From: Panulirus ornatus
Taxonomy: Eukaryota > Arthropoda > Malacostraca > Decapoda > Palinuridae
Reading direction: 5' to 3'
Length of the DNA: 64,000 bases
NCBI RefSeq assembly: GCF_036320965.1
Contig: NC_092261.1
Span: 10,387,697-10,451,696, forward strand
The first letter of the stretch is position 1. Each line of letters begins with the position of its first letter. The translations under genes were made by a program, and so were the position numbers. Below are positions 1 through 11,905 of this stretch, one piece after another. The notes under the pieces were generated by a model, which was not told the DNA's origin, did not search any database, and saw only the letters and a program-made list of their open reading frames with translations.

Positions 1-40
1 TGGCGTTGATCAATATCACTCTAACCCGGCATATAGCCCT

Positions 41-310
41 CTCACAGACCATCCAGGCTTCTCACAGACCATCCAGACTTCTCACAGACCATCCAGACTT
101 CTCACAGACCATCCAGGCTTCTCACAGACCATCCAGGCTTCTCACAGACCATCCAGGCTCCTCACAGACCATCCAGGCTCCTTACAGACCATCTAGGCTT
201 CTCATACATCATCCAGACTTCTCACACACCATCTAGACTTCTCACAAACCATCCAGGCTTCTCACAGACCATCCAGGCTCCATCCAGACTTCTCACAGAC
301 CATCCAGGCC
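41..310. repeat. 20-bp minisatellite
   Basis: About 13 tandem copies of a 20-bp unit built from CTCACAGACC followed by ATCCAGGCTT. Twelve copies are in exact 20-bp phase (41-280). After that a partial unit shifts the phase and the array ends at about 310. Copies differ by single substitutions (GGCTT/GACTT/GGCTC). The short open frame across it only translates the repeat. Confidence 0.95.
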
Positions 311-420
311 CTTCTGTCGCCTGGCCGGCCTTGGCTTGTGCTCCCATACACACTCTTACCATCAGCTCCAGTAATACTTTCCCCGACCAAACTTACTCTT
401 GCTGGACAGGTGAACGTCCC

Positions 421-622
421 TCCTACTGCCATAAATCTACTCTTCTACTACCATGAATCTACTCTTCTATTACCATGAATCTACTCTTCTATTACCATGA
501 ATCTACTCTCCTACTACTCGTAAATCTACTCTCCTACTACCGCAAATCTACTCTCCTACTTCCTGCAAATATACTTTCCTACTTCCCGTAAATCTACTCT
601 CCTACTTCCCGTAAATCTACTC
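421..622. repeat. 21-22-bp minisatellite, degenerate
   Basis: Nine copies of a unit with core AATCTACTCTCCTACT and a variable linker (ACCATG, ACTCGT, ACCGC, TCCCGT). The left copies carry ACCATG and the right copies TCCCGT, so variants are clustered, as expected from local duplication. Confidence 0.9.
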
Positions 623-921
623 TGGAGCTCCAGCGTATTAATATTCAATTCCACTCCTCATCCTCCCTCCCACTGCCTGTTCGGAGATATAAATACAACC
701 ATTTTTCCTGATATTCGCGCCACCTATGACGGAAATTTGCCAATTACGACTGAAATATGGCCACCTCGCTCGCCAAAGCGGGATCCGGTTTCCGGTGCAG
801 CGGGGTTAGAGAGGGTAATGACCATTAACAAGGGGAAGAGCTAGTCCGAGAGACTGGGGATCACCTCATTGCTATCCATACCATTACTAGTGACCCTTCC
901 CATAACTCATGCTGTTTTTTT

Positions 922-970
<49 letters not shown>

Positions 971-1208
971 GCCTGAATTTTCCTGAAGTGTCGTCCATCT
1001 TCTGGACCTCAAAGTTTCATGAGTCACCTGCTTGCCACTCCTGTACAGCCTCGTTCTGTCATGCGACTTAAGAGCAACTTTCTTCAAAGGAAAATAATAC
1101 GAGTTTCCATTTGGGATGTTTACCCAAAGAGTAAAGATAACTTAAGACACGTACTCGTTACTCCTTTTTCGTCTCCAAGAGATAAGCGTAAATAATTACA
1201 ATTTGATA
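623..1208. other. Non-coding stretch with one (AC)n
   Basis: Apart from the (AC)n at 922-967 no gene, RNA or transposon was recognised. Confidence 0.6.
922..967. repeat. (AC)n microsatellite
   Basis: About 22 dinucleotide units, nearly perfect, after a short T run. Confidence 0.97.
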
Positions 1209-1307
1209 TTTGCACATGGTGCAGCAGTTTGCATTATTTGCACGTGGTGCGTTGTTTGCACATGGTGCGTTGTTTACACATGGTGCGTTAGTTGCACATG
1301 GTGCATG

Positions 1308-1312
<5 letters not shown>
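1209..1312. repeat. 18-bp minisatellite
   Basis: About six copies of an 18-bp unit around TTTGCACATGGTGCGTTG. It runs directly into the (AT)n at 1312. Confidence 0.9.

Positions 1313-1378
<66 letters not shown>
1312..1378. repeat. (AT)n microsatellite
   Basis: About 33 perfect AT units. Self-complementary. Confidence 0.98.
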
Positions 1379-1379
<1 letters not shown>

Positions 1380-2628
1380 CGTTAATGAGAAGGCCCTATT
1401 GGGGAATTCATAGTCTAATTCCTTTTGTAACGCCTACAAATGAGATGACAGAAATGCACTTACCAGTGCGAATGCATATGACAAAACGTTGTAGAACACA
1501 GGCCAGATAACAGTACTAAAAGGTATGAATTAGAACACTTACGTAAGAATCATGAGGAGCCTGGCGTCCCAAGGTCGCCGCAAATACACATACCTGAAAA
1601 ACAGAATGTTTGGAATCCAAGCTTATCTACTGGAGGCAAAGATAAAACTGTCGTTACACAGCCAAACACAGACGTTTCTGAGTTGGAGAAATACACAGAA
1701 ACACATGAATATAGGGTAAGGCATGACATACAAAGAATGACATCATAGAGAAGAATAACATATATACATAACAATACATGACTGTGATATACTGACATTA
1801 AAAAGATTCTCTCGAAGTCTGGCATTTACCACAGATACACACAGGACATTACACTCAACAAAACTGAACTTAATCAAATTCTAACAGACAAGTACAGACT
1901 TCCATCGCTACGAAGCATACGGAGCCACGGGCGAAGGCCACACTTCATAAAGATACAGAGTGACGGTCCACGAAAAGCCACAGACGTCTTAACACAAGAA
2001 AGACATTACTCACGGAGGAACAGACAGACATACATTACATACACATACAGAACCGCGTACGGTTCCAACGGAAACATACGTACATCATTACGATGATGAA
2101 TCGCAAAACTACATAAAACGAAAACAGAATACATAAGAGAAAAAGGGGGCATTTACTTAAGACACAGGGAGACACACACTGGGGTAAAATGTGAACACTG
2201 GAACTCACACACTGGGGAGACACACTCAACCTCATAAAAACGTGAGGGCGGTGGGGGGAGGAGGGGCGCCACTCATAAAACTTCTGACGGTCTAGAAACG
2301 GCAGGAGGATCCGCCCGGAGTTCCTTTTTTTTATACCATCTTTTTTTTCTATACTAAAACGGATTTGTTTTTGGTACGTATGGTTCTCTTAGTCCCAGCG
2401 GCTGCCCTTGAAGGTTGCCAGCTGGTGCGTCTCGTATGAGGTCATGGTTATAAGACGTGTCAGAAGAGGAGGGGAGTCGAGGGGTAGGGGGAGGGGAGAG
2501 CTGTGGGAGGAAGCGGGATGGATGGTGTGTTAAAAGTGAAGTGTTGTTTACGTGTGTGTGTGTGGCTTAAGTGCTCGTGGGTCTGATTCGTATTCATTTG
2601 AGTCGTGTTGGACAGAGTGTGCTGACAT

Positions 2629-2629
<1 letters not shown>
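1379..2629. other. Non-coding stretch, nothing recognised
   Basis: No frame above 91 codons and no repeat family recognised. The minus-strand frame at 1550-1825 has no recognisable domain. Confidence 0.6.

Positions 2630-2677
<48 letters not shown>
2630..2677. repeat. (TG)n microsatellite
   Basis: About 24 perfect TG units. On the minus strand it lies immediately downstream of the LINE relic at 2678-3130. Confidence 0.98.
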
Positions 2678-2680
<3 letters not shown>

Positions 2681-3130
2681 CATTTGGGACTACTGCATCT
2701 TCAAACAAGCAGTAATTCGTCCTGCCAGATACAGATCTCTCTTTTCACACATTCCTCAACGCTCCTAGGACCTTCGCCCCTTCACCCACCCTATGCCACA
2801 TTGTTCCTCCCTCATCTGATCTCTGCGCATGCCATCACTCTGTCATACAACTCACCAGGTACATACAACAAACTTATATTTCTGTAATTGAAACATTCAC
2901 CTTTATCACCAGTATCTTTACAGTGGCACTATACAGGCATACCCTACATATATCGAAAATCCTAACTTACCAATCAACAACATAGTCACCCAGTGTCTTA
3001 TGAAATTCAGCTGCAATACCGTCCACTCAAGCCGCTTTGCCACATTTCATCTTACGCAAGGTTTTGACCACCTCTCATCTTTTCACCAAATCACTCGCAA
3101 CATTCTACTAGTCTCTATCATTTAACTCCA
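2678..3130 (-). mobile_element. Non-LTR retrotransposon (LINE) relic, RT domain, internally deleted
   Basis: Read on the minus strand in shifting frames, this stretch resembles a LINE reverse transcriptase. From high to low coordinates one sees a VDGIAAEF-like segment with GDYVVDW (about 3010-2970), ACIVPL (about 2935), an FNYR.ISLLY-like segment (about 2890-2870), then from 2795 downward HRVGEGAKVLGALRNV and finally a LFEDAVVP-like segment (about 2700). In intact elements a few hundred residues, including the FADD catalytic motif, lie between ISLL and HRVGEGAK. Here the two parts meet at about 2796, so there is a large internal deletion. Stops and frameshifts interrupt every frame, so it is a dead copy. 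The 3' side abuts the (TG)n tract. The family match is from memory of decapod LINEs; the residues are read directly. The 5' limit near 3130 is uncertain. Confidence 0.75.
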
Positions 3131-5193
3131 ATTTCGTTTAGGTTCAAATCTTCTCTAGAAAGTAACTAATGCCTTTCTCCTTACATTACCGGTCTCTTTA
3201 ATACTTTCACCCATTTCATTTCTTTTTGCAAAATCTGGCCCAGGAAAGTGGAGCTTATGAAGCGTGCCTGTGCAGAGGGACAACGCGGTGATTGTTTTGC
3301 TTGAAGTATCATCACTTTCCTCTAAAATTAGATATAATGAAAGCAAAAAAAGAAAAGAAAAGAAAAAAATTGTATCTATGGGATGTTATCCCAAAGAGAG
3401 ATTAGGTCAGTCCCACCCGCATCAGTAATTAAAACCAACGCGCTCCCTCTAGCTTGTCTGTTCTGGCCATGGCATGAGGATACATCTCCCACCTACACAC
3501 ACAAATCAAGACCTGAATGAACTACGAATGTGTTCAGACAAACCTACGATCTCTTGATATCTAGGCGGATTTGTGCGGTGGAAGAAGGGAATGGTCCTGG
3601 CTGTACTGACAGCCACCAATTCGTCATCCAGTGTGCCCAGTACATAAACCCTGACACTCCATCCCTGTTGTGGTGGTCACTCGCCGCTGTGGCGGAGGGG
3701 TGAAAAATCCGGGACAGACCGACAACTGGTGGGGATAGCCCCCGGCTGACTTTAATTGGGTGTTGGGCGAAATGACAGATGGTAGGGTCAAGTCATCATC
3801 AAGAACTCGCACACATTCTGAACAGTGGAAATCCCGGGAGGACCCAACCATTCCAGCTGAGTTATGGTGCGCGTGTGGCGCTGGTAGTCGACCGTCTAAA
3901 GGCCTAGCGTAGGCATAAATCTCTGATGCGCCGCTGAGGATAAAGGGACGGAGCTTGAATATATTCTCCGCCTCTGGAGGGCCAATCGACCACCTCTGAT
4001 ACGAGGAAGACCTAGCGTGGGTGATGACGATTCTGAGGTGCGACACCCGGTCCCCGACGTAGTCGATGACGGTGTCGTGTAAACCTACTACAGTATTAGG
4101 GATGGTGACTTAGTCTACAGACTTGTCACAGCATCTCTGACACACTTACTATCTTCGGCGGTCATAAGTTTACCTCAGGTGATGGCAGAGTAATTCCTCA
4201 GGAATAAAGACATCGTCTACAGCCTACGCACGCAGTGACCACTCATCACATTGTAGCGACATATCCTAGTCTTGCTCCTCAAAGCCTCGCTTCTCTGACG
4301 GTAATCTGACATCATTCCCACAACTGGTGTTAGACACCTGGTCCAACGCTACTGCCTCACCAAGAACCTGCCAATGGCCTTGTATGACCTCATGTGACCC
4401 TCCAGGTCATGAGCCAACTATCCGAGCAGGAAGAGGAAGGACTCTGACCTTCACAATGGAATGTACACCTGCGTCTCTCCCATCAATCAGCGATCCAACC
4501 GTAATGACTTGATGGCCACGCCGACTCAATTTGTCTCATAGATACTCGCGTCTCAGCGAGTCAGTCAAGCAAACCATTGGCTCTTGGACACGAAGGCTTC
4601 CCCGACGCTCGGAGACGTCCACTATTTGACTCCTGACTCATCACTCTCCAATAGGGGGCTCTGTGATGCCTCATCTCCCATGGCCTCCTCCTGCACAAAC
4701 CCTCCCAAGTTACTTTGGATCCTATACCCTTCTAACAGTCTCCGCAAAACATGGACAATGCCCGTCTCCTGCAGCAGCCCGAACTACGGAACCTAAGATC
4801 AAGGATTCTGCAGAACAAGAAGCACAAAACCTCGACAACCATCCACTATCTCAGGGGACTTTGTCCACGCCTCTTCCCTCCCACAGCAGCTCCAAGAGAC
4901 CCGGTCTTCACGTTAACTCTCCTACGGAAAGTCTGCTCGACTACAACTCGCCTCTCCCTTCTATCTTTGCTACGGAAAACCTGCCGACCTCAACTCAACT
5001 CGCCTCACCACCACAGAATCCTTCACTACTCGCAGTACCTCATCCTTGGCTCTATCTCTTCTGTATTTACTTCACAGATCATTCAATCGTCAACCGTGTT
5101 TCCTCGCTCTGTCCTCACCGTTAAAAAGGAATTTTAGACATAATTAAATTCGTGTCAACATCAATTTGCGGGAAAACATGTATAAGAATACGG
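3131..5193. other. Non-coding stretch with unrecognised open frames
   Basis: Two overlapping regions lack stops for 140-153 codons (3624-4046 minus, 4663-5124 plus). Neither shows a family motif, a signal peptide or a clear splice context. They are not microsatellite translations, so they might be eroded transposon DNA, but nothing identifies them. Confidence 0.45.

Positions 5194-5221
<28 letters not shown>
5194..5221. repeat. (AC)n microsatellite
   Basis: About 14 AC units. Confidence 0.95.
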
Positions 5222-5224
<3 letters not shown>

Positions 5225-5559
5225 AGCGCGTATTCAACGCAATCTCAGCGATAATATTTCCATCCAATTTCACATCAATCACAATCTGCATCCTTAAATT
5301 GGCCCACCCTGATGTAGCTTCATTGGGTTATGATCAACACCAGACGGTATAATTTGCATATTTGCTGATATCAGAGTTAACTTTTATGTTCGAGGAAATC
5401 CATAACCAAAATTCTACACTTTTCTTTTTTTTTCTAACTTTTTTTTTGAAAAACGGTATACCCACACTTCATTTAACAGCTTAATTACAGCTTAACCGAC
5501 TTGTTAATAGCATGCCAGAAAAATTTTGGTACCTGATTGAAATGCGTGGAGGTTGAGGC
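5222..5559. other. AT-rich non-coding stretch
   Basis: T-runs near 5425-5450. Nothing else recognised. Confidence 0.6.
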
Positions 5560-5760
5560 GGAGCTGTACGATAATTCCCTCAACCTGGCGTTGCCATTAG
5601 GCTGTAGCTGCCGCCAGCCAATCAGCGATTGCTGCTCGCGGTTGTCATAACGAGTCCCCAGCCGCGCGTTAGCTTGTCTCGGTAATAAGCCAATGGGCGT
5701 TGGAGGATTTACGGTCGCAATAACGAAAGGACATAACCTGGAAGCGATTGGCTACAGATG
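5560..5760. promoter_or_regulatory. CpG-rich, CCAAT-box-containing segment (candidate only)
   Basis: Locally CpG-rich compared with its surroundings, with CCAAT pentamers at 5618-5622 and 5690-5694 and an inverted one (ATTGG) at 5747-5751. A fourth CCAAT lies at 6059-6063. CCAAT clusters near CpG-rich DNA can mark eukaryotic promoters. However, no TATA box, initiator or downstream exon could be identified, so function is speculative. Confidence 0.2.
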
Positions 5761-6100
5761 GTTGATATTCCTGATTAAGCGATTAACAGAGAGGGGAATG
5801 ATGATTAACCCTTGAGAACGTCATGACTCATTCTTAATCAAGTGGGTACCACCCATGTCTTGTCCTTTTACCCACGACCTTTATGGGATCACGTCAAACG
5901 ACGCGGCCATCACACCCAAGCGTCGTCGTGTCCGTCATGTTTAAGCGGTTCAAAAATTATTTATTTAAGTCTTAGGCCGCGGAAGATATAGGGCCGCAAT
6001 AACGAGAGGGCCATAACCTCGAACCGAATGGCTACAGGTGGTTCATATTCCTGATGAACCAATCGGCGGAGAGGGATTGCGACTCATCGACTCTGACTCG
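5713..6100 (+). repeat. Diverged direct duplication of about 90-100 bp
   Basis: The segment beginning GGTCGCAATAACGA (5713 to about 5805) recurs as GGCCGCAATAACGA (5992 to about 6100). They share the order ACATAACCT/CCATAACCT, GGCTACAG.TGGTT, ATATTCCTGAT and AGAGAGGG. The copies are about 280 bp apart and have many substitutions, so the duplication is old. Confidence 0.75.
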
Positions 6101-8087
6101 TCTTGGTGACCCCTTAGGGAGGAAGGAAGTACGAGGTATTTCAGTGTTCTACAGTAACCTGGCAATGTCTCGGATCTTAAAGCAATTCGTCTCGCTTTTC
6201 CCCATCACAGAGTAATGGATGAAACTCATCGAGTTCAATAAAACAGGAACGAAATACAGTTCAGTTTGGGAACAATTTCTCCTCTTCGAGTTCTATAACT
6301 CACTGACACAAATACTTACTCTTATCCTTCTTTCATAACCATTTTCTTATTCCCCTCATCTTCTCGTGCGCTTGATTGATTAAATATATCTCTCTGTCTA
6401 GCCTCTTCCTACTTCACATACATTCTCTCACTCACTCCCCTTGCATTTACTATCTTTGGCATACTTATTCTTCCGTTCCTTGCTTCTACTTTCTTTTCGC
6501 ATATACCCTTCTATCCTCACCTCTTTTTTCTTTACTTCCTTCCTCTACCTCTTCTGCTTTGCATCCTCCCACTTCTCTTCCTCACCTTCTCTTGCCGCTT
6601 TGCCTGCCTATCCTCCCTCCACTAACCCGCCTTCTCTTGCCTAGCATCTTCGTTCAGCCATTTACCTCTCCTCCTGCACTTCTCCAGTCTTCCTACACTC
6701 CGATTATTCACTGGGGTTTTTGACTGAACGTTGTCATCTTATCATATACACTCATGTTCATATCATGTCTTTCCAATCTGCCATTACATCTTCTTTTAAC
6801 GAGTATTCTAACTTCTGTATTGGTAAGGACTGACGCAGCAGTACAGAAGCAACGGGTAGCAACGCATTACTTCGTTGAGGTAGGTACAGAGGCAATCAGC
6901 TGACGCAAATGGCACACGGTTAAGTACGAAGGTGAGGCGAGTTGCCAAGCGCTCTCTCTTGGCGCTGGATTGGGTGTAGGAGGTGAGGTGGGCGTTCTGT
7001 AAGGCTAGCTACGTGGATACTGGGTCTCAGGGACTTCTGCAGAGGGGAGGAGACTTTCGCTGTGGTTCTTGAGGTCAGTGGGCGTCTGCCGTTATGCTCT
7101 GCGGTGCAGGAAGCGTGGTCGGTCGTAGGCCTGGTAGCTCGAGGTGATATTCGAGGCAGTTAGGTGGGCGATGGTCGCATGCGAGTTCTGCTGAAGGTGG
7201 TAGGAATTAGAGTCTTTGGGTCGAGGCACATCAGAGAATCACTGAGGAAGAGTTATAAACCAGGAGTCACATGGAAGGTATTAGGCTCCGGGCGCGCCAC
7301 ACCTCAGTGTCAAGCAGTCATTGTGCCGATTGTTGAAGCGGTCGGCTATTTCAGGTGTATGAATGTGCCAGAAGTTAAGTAGGAGTGGCCGCTAAGTCTA
7401 TTACAGGCGCCCACCTTCCCCTCTTCCTCTGGAGGATTGTGAACTCTTGCAGAGAAGATCAAGACCGCCAACTTGCTCCGAATATCTGAGTGGAAACGTT
7501 TGGTCACTCGAGGTCGAGGACTGTCGGCCTCGTTCGTAAGGGCCACTTCACTCTCACAATATCATCTTGTTGTGCCAGTCGCATGTCATGTCCTCCAAAT
7601 GTTAAGTCTCTGTTTCGTGCCTTGTTATGACGACATCATCTTGCATCATTCGTCTCGGATACTATTATGACAAGATTCTTTATGCTTGAAAATTTAGACG
7701 AAACATATTCTTACAACATCATTCATATGAAATGTAGTCATACTAAGACTACCAACCCACGTATCTCGTGTTATCTTAGATATTCATGTGATAATACGCT
7801 TCACTTGATAATGCAGGGCGACCCATGAATAAATTAAAGTAGAAAACACAAAACCCTGGAGTTATAACAGGCGCACGAGGGTGCGTGGCAGGGGAGAGGG
7901 AGTAAGCTCGCCTCATGTGCTGGGGGTATGGCTGGGGGTCTGACAAAAGTCATCAGGAATTACTAGTAGTTATATCTTGTTTGGACCACCAGGATGCATC
8001 GTGTTAAAATCTCCCTCACACCACGACTAAAAAAACACAAAAAACAAACGTTTTCGAACGTAAAGTGTTTGTGTAAGTGCAAATGTG

Positions 8088-8094
<7 letters not shown>
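6101..8094. other. Non-coding stretch with pyrimidine-rich block
   Basis: 6376-6720 is C/T-rich on the plus strand, and its 115-codon frame reflects that composition. 6870-7400 is more GC-rich, with short frames (7164-7382 plus, 7346-7546 minus) that match nothing recognised. Confidence 0.5.

Positions 8095-8148
<54 letters not shown>
8095..8148. repeat. (GT)n microsatellite
   Basis: About 27 perfect GT units. Confidence 0.98.
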
Positions 8149-8149
<1 letters not shown>

Positions 8150-8499
8150 CGAATTCATATGTAAACCAATCTGTGCACACATTCGTACATGTGTGCGTGT
8201 CGGGGCCTAAATCCGCGGGATATCATTTGTGTTGGTGGGTGTTGACAGTGGGTCGTGTTCCTGAGCCAACTGGGAGCGACGGTAAGCCACTTTGTAGTGT
8301 TGACTCAGTCATCTGCCAGGAGGGAGGGAGGCGGGTAGACATCCCGCCCGAGGGAAACTCACACGACCTCAGGTGGTTTCCCGGGGTCGTCTTTGGCTCA
8401 CCAGTGGGTGGGTCTCTTTGGTTAAGGTGAGGAAGTAAAGTGGTGGCTCGGAGTTACGGTAAGCTGATGGACTGCATGAGTTCGTAGGGGTTGGTAGGA
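8149..8499. other. Non-coding stretch
   Basis: The plus-strand frame that starts in the (GT)n stays open to 8430 but resembles no known protein. A GGTAAG that could be a splice donor occurs at about 8280, without supporting context. Confidence 0.4.
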
Positions 8500-8750
8500 A
8501 GGTAGTTAGAGGGGATGTGAAGTGGTGCGGTGGATGGGTTTGGTGGTTGGTTGTACAGTGGTGAGTTGGTAAGGTGGTGGAATGTTTGTGTTGGGGTCGG
8601 TGAGGTGGTGGAATGTTTGTGGTAGGGGGTTGGTATGGTGGTGGAGTGCTTGTGGTGGTGAACTGGGAGGATGATGTAATGTTTCTTGTGTGGGTTCGTA
8701 GGGTAGTGGAATGCTTGTGGTGATGAGTTGGTAGGGTGGTAGATTAGCAG
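8500..8750 (+). repeat. Degenerate G/T-rich minisatellite
   Basis: Loose tandem copies (about 43-55 bp) marked by GGTGGTGGAATGTTTGTG and variants (GTAGTGGAATGCTTGTGG). Almost C-free on the plus strand. Confidence 0.75.
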
Positions 8751-9565
8751 AAGTGCGGGTCGGTAGACCTGAGAGTATTCTTTGTGGAGAGAGAATTATA
8801 GTCTGGTTGATGGATGGATGGAGTGGTGGGTTGTAAGACAGAGAGGTTGGTGGGGCTGAGTATGATGGAGAGTTGTGAGGTTTTAGGGTTGGTTTGGTCG
8901 ACGAGTAGGGTCATCATAATATATAGTTTACGTAGCTCTGAACTTCCTAGAATATGATCACAAGATACAAGTTCTATAACAAGCATCTAGCTTGTATATC
9001 TTGTATCCTAAAGGAATCTTGAAGGTCACTCAAAAGAAACCATGAAAAAGATTTGATGTAATTCATATAATAGAACTTCAAGTCACTAATTCACACCAGC
9101 TCAACCATTCACATTAAAAAGAATTCAATGGAAAATATCTCGTTGATTTCTGCATCAAATCTCACTCTCTCAAAGTACTGAAAAGAAAATAAGAAAAATA
9201 ATACATGATACAAGTAACCATAGACACCCAGTCAACGTTCCAAATCCCAACTGCACCTGACGAACTATTCAAACTAGGTCGGTATGTTAGCGAATGTCCC
9301 TGAATCAGTGATAGAACCTCGAGGCTTACTTGATGTGAAATTATTATCAAGTCTATTATTAAGCGTATCTATAGCGCTGCTATCAACTACTCTAACTGGC
9401 AAACAGATTATAAATCATAGCCTATGGGCGAACTGACAGGGTACATGTACTGATCAGATTCCCAGGAAATGAAGAATTTCCGAAAAAACAGAAGCATCTA
9501 CTACCCTGGAGAAATGCTCATAACAGCCTGGACGAGGAGGGTAAGGCTATGGACGGTGTTGGAGG

Positions 9566-9568
<3 letters not shown>
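8751..9568. other. Non-coding stretch, nothing recognised
   Basis: AT-rich, with no frame above 80 codons and no repeat family recognised. Confidence 0.6.

Positions 9569-9627
<59 letters not shown>
9569..9627. repeat. (GT)n microsatellite
   Basis: About 29 perfect GT units. Confidence 0.98.
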
Positions 9628-9629
<2 letters not shown>

Positions 9630-9704
9630 GGAATGACGAAAACCTACCAAAGACAACAGCCACAGATTTAGTTGAGAAGAGTAGAGTATTTTCCAGAAGC
9701 AAGG

Positions 9705-9875
9705 AGTGACCAATTCAGGGTCAAAGCTCGGCCAATAGAAGAAAGATGTGTTATATGGATGCAACATTATTCAGTCTGTTCATTGATGATGCTTGTACGT
9801 TATGGATCCCAACATTGTCCACTCATTTCACTGATGACGCAGTGATAGTACATGTGGCTGGCAGTGTAGGTAAAC
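9705..9875 (+). mobile_element. Reverse-transcriptase relic (non-LTR type), frameshifted
   Basis: From 9705 one frame reads SDQFRVKARPIEERCVIW, which aligns with the LINE RT segment before motif B (usually F.V..G..QGCV.SP). A frameshift between about 9762 and 9767 moves into a second frame reading LFSLFIDDA. Further on comes HFTDDAVIV (FTDD at 9827-9838), at the position of the F.DD catalytic motif. The usual GVRQG core is replaced by RPIEER, and further shifts or stops follow downstream, so this is a dead fragment. It is on the opposite strand to the LINE relics at 2.7 and 51.6 kb and looks like another lineage. No larger element boundary was found. Confidence 0.6.
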
Positions 9876-11039
9876 ACGAATAATTACACCGAAATTAAAA
9901 CAGTGGACGTGAAGAAGATGAAACCACAACAGAAATGTTTCCATATGAGCTGCAAGGAATTGTAGAGGAGCTTTAGGGAATTAGTAAACGAATATAAGCA
10001 TGGATACAACCAAAGACCAGAATGACACGAGAAAGAAGAGAGAGAGAGAGAGTTCATAGCCTATGGTCGCATAGTCAGAATCTGGAAAGGTTTTTATAAG
10101 AGCTGTATTGATCAGGGAACTTCGTAGAATGGAGAATAATGAAAAGTCGCAGCTGCAGAAACTCCGTGTAAAGGAGAGCGATGAAGTAATGGGGGGTAAA
10201 AAAAGAAAAGAAATGGGAGCAAAAGAATGTGAGGCTCCTGGTCTGGTCTGGCCTGGCCTTGCGGGAGGGAGTGGCGCGACCCAGTGTAATGTGTGCACGT
10301 GAAACATGGTCCTGTGACAGCTGAATGGTCGGCGAAGTGCGGGCACTTAAGCTGGACTTCGTAAGCGGGAAATATAGAGTTCTAAAAACGGGTGAAGTAT
10401 ACCCATCAGGATATTATGAAGCAAATACGTTCTTATGAAGGGAGTGGTCGAGTGGGGCTTTTAGACGGAGGAACGAGGGCCATGCTGGAGCCAAATGAAC
10501 GAAGGGAAAGTATAACAAAGAAGAGAACGTGTCGGCAGCATTGTATAGTCTCCAATCTAAGCTCGGTAGTCCTGGATGCTAATACCACAAACAACCACGA
10601 AAGGACTGGGCGATTTGTTGCCGTCTGCAATTCACTTCGTTTATTTACCTGAATCAGCACAGATCCAAGCAGGAAATGTTCTCTGGATAACATGTGACTG
10701 TTTTCTTCTCTTTTTTGGCTTCCTTGCTATGAAAAGTGGCTAGTTAATCGTGCTCTCCAACCCAATCCTGTGGGCGTCGGCGAAAGAGACGATAAATGAA
10801 GGTACACAAGGCCGAGGGACTGGCTCCACAATGACTGAATTATACAACAGGTTACATGATGAGTGAACCATGACAGTGGGTAGAAGTTTGATGCTTTGAG
10901 TACTCGAGGCAAATCATCCTTGTGGATCAGGTCAGACAACGTAAGATAGCGAGCGAACGAGGTGCCGTGGAGACAGCGGCGACAGAGTAACCAAACAGAC
11001 GGCAATGTGCGGTGGCAGTACTAAGGAAAAGTGCAATGA
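9876..11039. other. Non-coding stretch, nothing recognised
   Basis: A short (GA)n lies at 10039-10054. Overlapping frames on both strands at 10392-10693 (86 codons each) show no recognisable domain. Confidence 0.5.
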
Positions 11040-11189
11040 CAGTGCTGGGGAGAGGGTACACTTGCGGTGGGGAGTTAGTATAGGGGAGACAGTGCTGGGG
11101 AGAGGGTAAACTTGCGGTGGGGAGTCAGTATAGGGGAGACAGTGCTGGGGAGACGGTAAACTTGTGGAGGGGAGTTAGTCTAGGGGAGA
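11040..11189 (+). repeat. 50-bp minisatellite, three copies
   Basis: Three consecutive 50-bp units beginning AGTGCTGGGGAGAGGGTA and ending TAGGGGAGAC, with a few substitutions. G-rich on the plus strand. Confidence 0.92.
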
Positions 11190-11770
11190 TGGCTATGCGG
11201 ACGGGTATGAATACAGGAGGCTGTTGATACAGTGTTTATGTATCGTCTGTAACTTTTAGGAAAGAGACTGATTACTTCACGTGAAACTACCAAGCAACCA
11301 ACCCGACACCAGGTTTCTATTTGTACCCAACGAGAGATGAAGTAAATAGAATCCCCAACTTTTTCAGATTTCAGGACAGGGTATGTGAGACTATAACGAG
11401 ACACGGCAAGTGTGGAAATGGTGGTTATGGGTCGCTGTGGTGCAATTATATGTCGTCTTGCCGGCAATGGTCGAGGGGTAGAGGCCATCCACACGTCACA
11501 TTAAAGGTCTCACTGCTAATACCGTGGAAAAAAAAAATGTAGGCTTTAAGGCTTGCCTTGTGGCGTCTGTAACAGACTCTTCCCGCCCTTAAAGCCGAAA
11601 TGTTTTTGATGGAATAACCGGGCAAGGAAAGCATGCAGCTCTCGCGAGAACTGCTACCACACATTATCCAGTGGAACTGCTTACTATTTACATTTCTCTC
11701 GGCAGACACAGACGCATCACTACAGCGATACTCACCTTCCATATTAGCAAATGATTTATAGAACAAATAA
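11190..11770. other. Non-coding stretch, nothing recognised
   Basis: No repeat or gene recognised. Confidence 0.55.
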
Positions 11771-11775
11771 GGCAA

Positions 11776-11905
11776 TAAAAAAAGGCAAAAAAAAGACAAT
11801 CTTAATAACAATTGATCTGTAAAACTAATAACGCCAAAAAAAGACAATCTTATTAACGGCAAATGATCTGTAAAACTAATAACGCCAAAAAAAAAGACAA
11901 TCATT
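11776..11905 (+). repeat. Short tandem repeat of about 50 bp, 2.5 copies
   Basis: Copies share GATCTGTAAAACTAATAACG and an A-run followed by GACAATCTTAATAAC. The minus-strand 167-codon frame crossing it simply repeats a short peptide because of this duplication. Confidence 0.85.

Noticed and set aside
3624..4046. 140-codon minus-strand open frame
   Set aside because: No motif recognised. Left as unidentified non-coding DNA.
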